From Ignelater luminosus (taxonomy: Eukaryota > Arthropoda > Insecta > Coleoptera > Elateridae): a stretch of 64,000 nt of DNA. The notes beneath the pieces are model-generated. The model had not been told where the DNA came from. It saw only the letters and a list, made by a program, of their open reading frames with translations, and did no database searches. Positions within the stretch are counted from its first letter, which is position 1. The number at the start of each line of letters is the position of its first letter. Positions 37,101-49,100 of this stretch are shown here, piece by piece. Both the position numbers and the translations under genes were made by a program. The stretch covers positions 268,076-332,075 of the forward strand of contig VTPC01090619.1 of the NCBI GenBank assembly GCA_011009095.1. The letters are read 5' to 3'.

Positions 37101-40100
37101 ATACCTTCTATATTCTGTTCAAATGCTTTAAAACTAACCAAGAGAGCTTTTATGTTGGTATAAGATAAATCCCTCTTTTTCTATGACTTTGTTTTAAAAG
37201 ATTTGGTTTGAAAACTGTCATGTCAAACACAGTCTTTTTCATATTTGTTGAATATTAAAGTTAACAGTGTGTTAATTTAGATTATTTGTAAAATTAAAAA
37301 GTTTATATTAACCAATAAAATTTTCCATTAATAGATTTTATTTTGATGCTACCAGTGTTGCTACTGACAAATGGTAACCTCAAAATGACAACTGTCAAAT
37401 AATACATAACACTCACAAACATAAAAACTAATGTGTAAGAAGTACCAGTTACACAGCTTAACATAGATGTGTAGATTTTGAATTTAGGTCTTAAAACATT
37501 TGAACAGAGTATACTCATCAGGAGCATTACATGCTGGAGAGTTCATGCGTGTTGCATATGCAATATATGCCTTTAACAGTTAGGATGTTGAAATACTTAA
37601 CTTTGACTATGTTTAAAGTGTGTATATTTGCAAGCATTAATTTTACCTGCCTAAAGGAAGGGAAAGCTTATAATCATTATGCGTAGGGAAAATGTTAAAA
37701 AGAAAACTAGAAGAGCAACTAATCAACTAACTTAGGTGGTGGTGGTTTTTAGACTTGGTCAAAGTCTGTGTGATAGTATGCTTTGTATTATTCATTTCAA
37801 ATTCTAAAACGGTAGGGCAAGTCATGAAAATTTCACAGATATATTACTGACACCTTCAAAAGTTGTATTATGTAAAAAAAAAATGAATTTTAGATGATAT
37901 TTTGTAGCATAATTTTAATAACTTTTTGATTTTAATAGTTTGACAATAAATTGCATTATGCATTTTTGTAGCCTTCTTTTTTGTAAAAATTACAGTTTTT
38001 GATTTATATTTTAAAATCAAGAGAAAACTGGCAGCATAAGCTATCAACAGCTTACAAAAATGGAATTTCCAGTTTCATCATTCACCAAAATATAATTTCT
38101 TTTGTTTAGCTGTCAACTTAACAAAAATAAACCATGACCTACCATACTGCTGTATTATTTGATACATACAGTTAATAGAAGTGGAAATATAAAAATCATA
38201 CAAGTTTAGGAAGTGCTAAGATAAACAATTAGAATTGCTAGATATATGTTAGACCCATAACAATATGATCAAAAATCTTCATTGTAGGGATGGAATGACT
38301 TTAGGCGTTTTCTGGTGATGAAATATTATTTTGAAATATTTACAGTATTCATTGTTGATGTCATTAATTCTCTTGCCAAGAAAATGCATTATTTTGAAAT
38401 TTGACAAATGTGTAGATTTCAAGACGTCAATGTTATAACTAGAACTTGGATTTATATGTGGTAACATTTTTTTGTTTTGTTACAACATACAGGGCCACTA
38501 AAAAGTATGGAAACACGCTGCCCCTGCAAAAACGGTAAGTAATAGACTAATGAAATTTGGAGAGCTTAAAGTAGGTCTCTTTTGCCATGTTGTGCGAAGG
38601 GAATTAAAAACAAATCTTCTATTGTTTTTTCGTACGGCCGCCATATTGAATTTTTTTAAATGGAACACCCTGTATATAACCCTATATTTGGATAGGGATT
38701 TTTAAGATGAATTCAATGATATTTGGGTTGCTATACTTATTTTGAAAGGTTTTGAAGATACTCGCTATTCTTTTGTCAGGGGTTTCACTATTAAAAAGTA
38801 TGGAAACACGCTGCTTCTGGAAAAACGGTAAGAGATAGACAAATGAAATTTGCAGATCTTAAAGTAAGCATTGTTTGCCATGTTTTGCGAAGAGAATTAA
38901 GATCAAATCTTCAATTGTTTTTTCGTACGGCCACCATCTTGAATTTCTTTAAATGGATCACCTTGTATATGATCCCATATTTCGATAGGGATTTCTAAGG
39001 TGAATTTAATAATATAAGGGTTGCTATACTTATCTTGAAAGGTTTTGGAGATAATCACTATTCTTTTGTCAAGGATTTCTTAACTTTAAGGACGGATTCG
39101 TAGTGCAAGCAGATCCCCTTGATTATTTGCAAAATTCCTTGCGAAAACTTCAAAAGAGATTGCTTCATTTCCATGAAGTTAACGCAGCACATTTTGAACA
39201 CTTGTTATAAAATTATATTGTGTTTTTGTTATTATCAATTCGTCACTATTTGTTCTTATTCTACCATAAATTTAGTTTGCTCTAGCATCCATCTATTATT
39301 TTAAAAAAGTAGGCTAAGGGTAAAATTTTTACAGTTTTATTTTACTTTAATTACTTATAAAATAATTGCACATTGTTTTTTTAGTTCCATTGCCTTCTGC
39401 TGTTTCACGGGTAACTCGATTTTGATAAAAATTAATAGTCAAATCCTTGACAAAAGAATAGCGATTATCTCCAAAACTTTTCAAGATAAGTGTAGTTATC
39501 CTTATATTGTTGAATTTGCCTTTAAAATTCCTATCGAGATATGGAGTCATATACAGGGTGATCCATTTAAAGAAATTCAATATGGCGGCCGAACGAAAAA
39601 ACAATTGAAGATTTGATCTTAATTCTCTTCGCAAAACATGGCAAACAATACCTAATTTAAGCTGTTTAAATTTCATTTATCTATCTCTTACTGTTTTTGC
39701 AGGAGCAGCGTGTTTCCATACTTTTTAATAGTGAAACCCCTGGCAAAAGAATAGTGATTATCTCCAAAACCTTTTAAGATAAGTATAGCAATCCTTATAT
39801 CAATGAATTTGTCCAGAAAATCCCTATCCAAATATGGGGTCATATACAAAGTATTCCATTTAAAAAAATTCAATATGGCGGCCGTACGAAAAAACAATAG
39901 AAGATTTGTTTTTAATTACCTTCGCAAAACATTGCAAAAAATTCCTACTTTAAGTTCTCCAAATTTCGTTTGTCTACTACTTACCGTTTCTGCAGGGGTA
40001 GCGTGTTTCCATACTTTTTAGTGACCCGTATAGTGTCCTTAATCAAAAATTATGTTTTGCTGCAAGCTGTTTCTAAATATCAAGTTGTATTACACATATA

Positions 40101-43100
40101 ACTTATTAAAGAGAGTTTATGCCACATAAAATATTATTATTCATATTTTTAGCATCTAAGCTCATATTCAGTCCATATTTTTACAATAAACAAAATGCTC
40201 AAATGAAAAGAAAACATCAAAAAGCAAAATTTTCTGGTGAAAAATGAGAAATCCCATGATAGTTTTATTGTTGTGACTTGTGGAGCAAAACGCAGGCATA
40301 TCTAATTTTTTTTTGTACGAGGGAAGTTCATCATTTATTGTCCCTGACCTAGATAGCATTGACAAACAAATGAAAAATTGTTTGCTGTTGATTTGTTGTT
40401 TTTTGACATTTCATTCATTCGTTTATTTATTCATTTATGCTAGTATACAGAGTATTTGCACAAGTCAGTAATACAATAAGGTTTAATACAGTGTAGAATA
40501 ACAAGTCTCTAATACTTAATACAATAAATAAATACAATAAAATACATAATACAGATTATAAATTTAAAAAAAAAATACATTAATGTATGTGAAGTTTAGT
40601 TTGATTACATCTTTCTATTTAAAAGTTCTTAATTTTATTCTGTGGCTTTTAGTAGGTACGGTTGAAAAAATTTTACATGATGAATTGAACCTCAGAAAAC
40701 TGTGCACGTTGAGTACCAAAAATGTTGACATCCGATCACAAACGCATCAGAGAGACTATCACTGAGGCTAATTTGGCGATAATTAACAGAGATTCAGATC
40801 AATTTTTGAAAATAATTGTTACTGTAGATGAAATATTTTGATCCAGAGTCAAAACGCCAAAGTATGGAATGGCGGCAAAGAGTTCACCGCCTCCTCGAAA
40901 ATCTCATGTCAAGTTTTCAGCCGGAAAGATCATGGCAACCGTTTTTTGGGATTATGAGGAAGTAATAGATTATTTACCACGTGGGCACACCGTTATGAGT
41001 GAATATTATGCAAAGCTAATTCCAAAAGTTCGCGATGCTATTAGAGAAAAGTGAAGAGGAAAGTTGAGACATGGCATTTTGTTTCATCAGGAAAATGCCC
41101 CACCTCACAAGAATTATGTTTCCATGGCCGCCAGTCACAATACCAGTTTTGAAATTTTTGAACAACTTCCCTCTTCTCCAAACTTGGCTCCCAGTGACTA
41201 TTTCTTGTTCCCAAAACTAAAACAACATCTTTAGGGTACCCATTTTTCAGACGGTGAAGAAGTTATGTCCGCAGTAAATGAGTGGCTCGCAGACCAAAGT
41301 AAAGAATTTTTTTTGGAGGGTATGCAGGCACTTCAGCATCGATATGAAAAATGTATTAACCTATCAGGAGATTATGTTAAAAAATAAAATAGTTTTACAC
41401 CTCTGAACTGTTTGTTTCTATGTCAGGGACAATAAATGATGAATTTCCCTCGTATATGCAGTTTTGAAATAAAGTAACACATAAATTCACTTACGGCGTT
41501 ATTTTTGCTTTTTTTTAGAAAAATGCTTGGACAGATCAATTTTTATTTTTTCTCCGAAACATTGTAACCAAAAAATCCTTGTTTCAAGTTTTGAGATGGC
41601 AGCAAGACGCCATTTTGAAAAACAATCTTAAAAGTCAAGGGAACTTGTCTGATACATCATTTTGAAATTCCCACTGAATGGATTATAATGCCCAAGTTTC
41701 AAAAAACTTCATTCATCCAAAACAATATGGTGACCTGTATTAATTGATGTGGAGCATATGCACCTCATTTTTCATTACTCAGAGTTTGGTATGGGTACTT
41801 TTAAAATATCATCAAATATTTTAAAATATCTTGATATGGTGCCATAGATTGTTCAACAAATCTATTATTTCAAAAGCATTAAAATATCTCAAAATATTTC
41901 GTTAATAAAAAGTGCTCATCGTGAGAATGTCATATTTAAATAATAGAAATAATTACAGACATACATATGAAATATTGTTGGAACATTCTGTAATATATTG
42001 TGTATTATTAAAATCCCGTTATATCTTTGCTCTTACTAAATCTCATAATTTATATTTAACATTTGATTTAACAAACTGAAGATTAATAATTTTCTTCTAC
42101 TTTTCTTTTTTCCTGCAGAAATAGTATAAACCACAAAATTGTTCGTCGACAAACCATAAATAATGTAATCAACAAAAAAGCAACGTCAAGTGCGCTGTGG
42201 ATCAACGGTTGCTTTTTTCAGTATATGTTGTAACTTGCATCGTGTGCAATCTGTAATTTGTCAAATTGAGATTTACTTAATCTGTTTGTATTGATTTTCA
42301 TAAAAGTTATTATCAGAATGTGAACAACTGGGAGTGAAATAATTGTGCTGTCCAATCGTTAGACACCTGCAAGATGATGCCTGCATTATACAACTGACCA
42401 CTCATATTCACAACTTAACCTCAATTTGTTTAATGACAAGTGGAATGATAAACTGAACTTTGGATACTATTATTTGCAACATGCCTTAATTAACAGCTGA
42501 ACATCAATAGCACACTTGATATTGTAAATTATAATATTTTATGTAATAAGGTGTTCAAAAACTTACTTGTTTAGAGTTGGCTCGACTTAAAAATACTTTT
42601 CTTTCTTAATTCGCAGAGTTTAAATAAAATAAGAAATAAAATGTCAAATTAATGTTGACATCAATTAGCACGTTAAACGCCATGGCGGTCAGTAGGGACC
42701 GCTCACGAAAATGCCGCCCAGGCCACGGCGGTCACTACGACCGCTGGACATTGATTTTATTTTTGATGCCACACAAGCCAGCAGGCCTTCATATTAGCCA
42801 GTTTAATCGTATAGACGGACCGCCGTGGCCTGTAGGGACTATGTGAACTTGCCAGTTTTTTAGTTAGAAAAGCGAAGAAAAAATTACACATATATTTTAT
42901 TCAAATACGTGTATGACAAAGGTATCAAAAATATAATATAATATAAACTTAAAAAATAAGTAAGGTAACACTTTCTAAACTTATTTATAATGAAGACGAA
43001 ACAAATATTTGATCCCATGTAAGACAAATCATTTTATACTGTGATACAGTTTTTGCAAGTTCTAAAATGCGTTTTGTACGTTGACTCATGATAAAACAGC

Positions 43101-46100
43101 CCAACACGAAACACCACTTTTTTAGCACACCCCAAACGGTTTGATGTTTACTAACGGAATGATAATGCAAGAATTCAAAAGTCAAGGAGGACCTTTAGCG
43201 GGACCGCTGTGGCTTGTGTGGAATATTATTCCGATGCCGCCACGGCGGTCCCAGGGGACCGCTAAAACAAATTTCGAAAAAAAACACAAAAATTAAGTAG
43301 AAAACACATTTTTGATACCATTTATGTGTTAATTTGAGGTTCAACAACCAAAATAAAACAAAAAATGATCTTGCCCAGGGGGTAATTTTTTCATCATTTA
43401 CTGGCGTTTTAACGTGTTAAGAAAGGGGAGAGGAATGCATCTGTTATATCTAGGACTTAATGTATATCTGAGCACAGCCAACTCCAAATGGAAAGAAAAA
43501 AAATTTGAATACCCATTACTAATAAGTTGTAAAAATTAATTATTAATGTAAATTGATTGTAATTGTTTTAGTAGCATTGGTATGTCGATAAAACTGGTAT
43601 CCTTGGTTAGGATAAGAACAACCAGAGGCAGACTGGCCAGGTGGGCGATCAGGCAATTGTCTGATGGGCCAACCTGTTGTGGGCCAGTGAACCCATCTAC
43701 TTGTGAGCTTTATTTTTTCGATGTTAATGGAAATTATGTAACCAACTAAAAGTAAAGTAAAAATCGAGCTGATGACAAACTTCGCCTGATCGTTTCTGAG
43801 CCAGTCCGTCACTGGTGATGACAATAATTTTGAAGGTTAGTTTGCTATCTTTTCTATTTTATTCTGCGAACTATATGGGGCTATTTTAATGGTTATATAG
43901 TCAGTTTGAATCATCAGTTCTAATTAGACAATTCTTTGGTTGTAGTATTATTATGCAATAAATTATTCTTTTAACGATATGGTATATTTTATCTGTGTCT
44001 TTATAATCATTAAGATTGAAGCATCAGAGTCGACAAGTAGTCTGACTGAATCTATGACATCGGCCACTTCCGCCCCACCACTATTGGCCCCTGGTGAAAT
44101 AATTAAACCATCTGGGAAATTTTCAAAACCTACAAGAATCCCAGGAAAAAACTATTGCAAGGATGAAGTTGTAATACGTAATGCTGATTCTGGAAAAGGT
44201 CTGAACCCTTGTTTTCTTTTTACTTCAATATCTTTATTTTATAAACACAAATAGTGCAGAACCAATTAGAGATCACAATTTAAAATAAAACAAAATAACA
44301 TACAGGATTACATTTTATGTGAAATAAAATTGTGAATTATCTCGATATATATTTCTTATAGTGATGGGAATCAAAGGTCGAAGAGTGCACATGATCGAAG
44401 AGCTCAGTGAAACAATTATATCGTTTCAAAGAGGTAAAATTGTGCACCTGGAATGAATGCTGTTTTTTTGCTTATATAATGATATTAAAGTGCACTACTA
44501 AATTTTTATTTCAGAGCACTCTTATTTTTTAAGTTTTAGCAGAATTTAACAAATAAAAAAAAATTGTTTTTCTTTGCCCTTTTACTTATCCCAGCACTGA
44601 GCTTAAGCGAGGTTGAAGTTTGTGCTTAAATTTCTGTTTCATATCATTTATTAATGAATATTTTACAATTACTAAATCGTTTTAACTGTTATCATGTGAC
44701 ATTCATTTGTATTTTATAATATTGTTTGCTGGATATGTTTTAACATATTTTCCTTACTATTCTTTATTTTGATTATTAATTATGTATAGTAATTGTAAAT
44801 GTTGTTTACAGTAAATCCCGGTGCTAAAGAACGTTTAGTCCAAATTACGGGTGCAAATGAAGAAAGTATAAAGTAATACTACGTGTAACCAACAATTACT
44901 TGTTTAATTTAACAATGTTTGATTATTTCAGCCACGCTAAACAATTGATTGAAGACACAATTCGTCGAAATGCTTCACCAGTCAGAGAACATGGCATTGC
45001 TGTTGGAGGTCCTCTCACTGGATCTAGTTCAAGTGTAAATTCTTCTGCATCAGAAGATAGTGCCTTGCCACATTCAGCACGTGCTTCCCGTACGCTTATA
45101 CACAGTTTAAGCACCAATGATGCTAGTATTGGTGAATTTAAATACACTGTTGTGGTTGGAGGTTGCACTATTAAAATTACAGGAGATAATTTGGATCTAG
45201 TTAGGGTAAACATTTAACACGCAATAAGTTTAAAATAAACCTGATTGTGTTTTTCTTTCGGTTTTTGTAGACGAGCAAATTAGTTCTCGATGAGTACTTT
45301 TCTGGTGAACCCCTTCAGGATATAGGACAATTTTATAGTTTTGACAGCTTACCTCAACCTATAGTGACACATGATCTAACAGGATCACCACTCTCCCCAC
45401 CTGAATCGTTACCATCTCCTGGTCTTTCTAATGGACAAGCTGATGATTCTTCTGGTCCAGGTAACTTCTAAGTGTCCATAATCTTTATTTTATAAAGAAA
45501 ATCTCAAATATGAGATTGAACAGAAATCTGTCAAAGCATTGGGTACTATACAGAGTGTCACCGGAAAGTGGAAACAGTCTGCCATTTGCTTACACTTTGA
45601 AATAGAGTTCTGAAACTTGGAACATCGAAATGAAATTATATTTATCATTTTCTGAGTAATTGGAATGCTTAAGGCCGCTTCTGGTTTTAGCATAAATTGT
45701 CTTAACTTTATTTTTTTATAGCACACTAGACAGTGTGTCTAAGATAAGGATGCACAGCATGGGAATCTTGGAAACGGTAAGAGATACAGCATCGGTTAAA
45801 TGGGATGAAAGTTGGCTATTTATAGGACCTTTTTGTTGGCGTTTGCAAAATCTAGATATCTTGGATAGTTTCAGAAATATTTAAAAAAAGTAGATTTCTT
45901 GATTTTCGTTATTATTTTTTCTTTTATTTATTTGAAGAGATATTGGAAAACTAAAACCACCTTTCCATTGCCACTTTTTGTTCTCTATTAAAATACGCTA
46001 ACAAAATTCCTCTACAACGTTTTAGTTTCAAGTAACCATCATCAACCTCATTTTTTTAAATAGGCGGAAAAACAATTGAAAATTGTTTGGAATAGCCCTT

Positions 46101-49100
46101 GTTGTCACGATTCTAATGATGTAAACATGAAAGGTTATTTTGGCTTGGATTTTTTTGTGTTGAACGCTGCTGTGACCAACTGTAATAATTGCTGTTCATC
46201 TTCAAAATTTTGGTTGAGCACATGATTCTTGACATAACCCCAGAGGAAAGAAATCTAATGGTGTTAGATCAGGTGATCATGCAGGCCAGGGTACTGCAGA
46301 ATGGATTAATTTATAGAATAAGAAATCAAAATAACCCTATCATGTTTACATCAATAGAATCGTGACAACAAGAGCTATCCAAAACAATTTTCAATTGTTT
46401 TCTTGATGATGGTTACTCGAAACCGAAACGTTGTACAGGAAATTTGTTGGCGTATTTTAATAGAAAATAAAAAGTGGCAATGGAAAGGTGGTTTTAGTTT
46501 TCCAATATCTCTTCAAATAAATATACAAAAGAAGAAATAATAATGAAAATCGAGAAATCTACTTTTTTTTTAAAATATCTCTGAAACTATCCAAGATATC
46601 TAGATTTTGCAATCACCAACGAAAAGGTCCTATAAATAGCCAACTTTCATCCCATTTAACCGATCCTGTATCTCTTACCGTTTCCAAGATCCTCATGCTG
46701 TGCATCCTTATCTTGGACACACTGTATATGGAAAATTTTTGAACTCATTTTTATATTTCATGTTTCAGAACTCTTTATCTCAAACAGAAGCAACAGATAG
46801 TTAAAGAAAAAAAGATGGATATTTAGCTGAAATCATATATCAAATAATGGATATTTGACCTTGAATAACAATGGGCTCATTTCACAATTTTTAATTTTAT
46901 GTACATATAAAAGTTCATTATAAGTAGAGCCTAAATTATTTTTTTTAAACCACAGAAATGCAGACAAATAAATTAATAAAGTTTAAATTTTTGATGGTAG
47001 TTGACGTCATTGATCATTGCAACTGTAGCCATTAAAATGCCAGAACACCGGCACTATTGCCGGTACTTTAAATCTGTTTGTAACCTAACCTAACATAAAC
47101 CTTCAAATTATTTTGTGTTGCACATTTGTATAAGTTTGTTGTGTTTTTTCATTTCTTTTCATGATTATTCTAATAATAACAATATTAATTATTAATAAAT
47201 AAGAAGTAAAAGTAGAATTTGTTAAAAGAGAATTTGTATAATTTCCCATAAATTGTTTATAGAAAGAACTAACAACATAGCAATAATCTGATTGGAGCTT
47301 TTGAGCGCAACATTTAAATTTAATTACAATTTTTTATTTAATGTTATTTAAAAATTAAACAAAAACTGCTTTTATAACAAAATTTAAATAATCAATTGGG
47401 CCAATTAGTTATCCATCAAATAATTAAAACTGAATAACCATTCAAGAATGCAGCTACAATACCAATTTTCTTAAAATACAGTACCAAAACATATCCGCAT
47501 GATGTGGCGTTGGACTGGTGAATTCTTTGAATAAAGAATTTCAGGTGGTGATGAAGAGTGTACTTGGCTATAGTAAGAATTTTACAATTTTTCCGTTTAC
47601 AGATTAAGAAGTGGTCATGCTGAGGGGTGATTGAAAACTTTACTTGCTTAGTAACAATCTAGAAAAAAGACAGGCTTACTTCTTGCTGAAGATGAAAGTG
47701 GAAGACAGCTAATACAGCTGGGCATGTGAGTGGTTTTTGATTTATGCACACGAAAAAGAAATTTACTCTTATCCAAACACTCGTGTAAGAAAAAAAGTAA
47801 TTCCTGTCATGCCTGCTTATAAATCGAAATTTGAGAATTTCGTTCACCAAAATCACGATCTGTGCCCAGCTCTAGTAGCTAAACTAGTTAAAAGGAACTG
47901 CTATTTGACTGAAACTGAAACACTTTAATGAGTTTAGTAGTTTTTCTCATTTTCACAATGCAATGTCATACATAACCCTTCTGCAAGTTTATAACTTCTT
48001 AATCAAAAAGAGGAAATGTAAAATCTTTACTATACCAGTGCTGTGTCTTCATAAATTGTATTTATGGTTTATTATTTTTACATTATATCAATATTGATTA
48101 AAAACCTATTTTGAAACAATAAGTAAGAATCAAGTGTGGAGCTTTTACAAAATTGGGAATGTTTGCACTTTTCACGTTTATTATATATTGTTATTCGGCC
48201 AAATAATTTTTATTTGGGCATCAAGCATACCGAATATTCATTTCATTTATAACCTCAACCTTCCCATTGACACCTTGTATATCTTTTACTTGCTACTGGA
48301 ATTATTTGACTGACAAAGAGTTTAAAATAAAGGAAGAAAAATACTATTGACCGATATTGCTATTGTCATTTAGATTGTGCAAGGTTTTGAAGTTAAAGAG
48401 TTTACCATATTAAGTTGTTTTAGTTGGTTCTCAAATAAAAAACAAATATACAGTGTCATTTAAAAAGAAGGGAACACTAAATAACTTTTTTATCTTGCGA
48501 TTGACAAAACAGCAGTTAAATAGTTTGTGGTCTATGAGTATGTGTGCTCTTTGGTGGCACTTTCAATTTTTTTTTGCATTTTCGGTTAAACCAGAAATGA
48601 ACACAACTTTTATTTTTTAAATGACACCCTGTATTTTTTGATTCTCCATGTTTTTCGCATTCTGCACATATAAAATTTTATAGGTGTTGCATAAGAATGT
48701 TTTGCTCTAAATCCCACAAAAAGTTTGTAAGTGTTCAAGGCAGCTGTTGTCTACATGTAACTATCATAAAACTACAGACAACCTTTTAAAAAGCAAAAGC
48801 ACTATGGCCATGAAAAACAAAATTTCAAATCTGACAGAATTATTATTTATCTGTAAAATTGCAAATTTCATGAAATTTATTACTTCAACGTTACTATTGT
48901 TCATTGTTATGCCTGTTGTTTTATGATAGTTACATGTAGACAACAGCTGTCTTGAACACTTGCAAACTTTTTGTGGAATTTAGAGCAAAACATTCTTATG
49001 AAACGCCTATAAAATCTTATATGTGCAGAAGGAGCAAAATGTAGAGAATCAAAAAATGCCGCAAAAAATACAGGGTGTCATTTAAAAAACCAAACTTGAG

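Noticed and set aside
43979-44014. Upstream coding extension of mxt exon 4 (MVYFICVFIIIK...)
   Set aside because: This is intron sequence read through the acceptor; the spliced frame from exon 3 enters at 44015 after TTAAG.
47085-47100. Telomeric repeats (CCTAA)n
   Set aside because: Only two units are present, which is expected by chance in AT-rich DNA.
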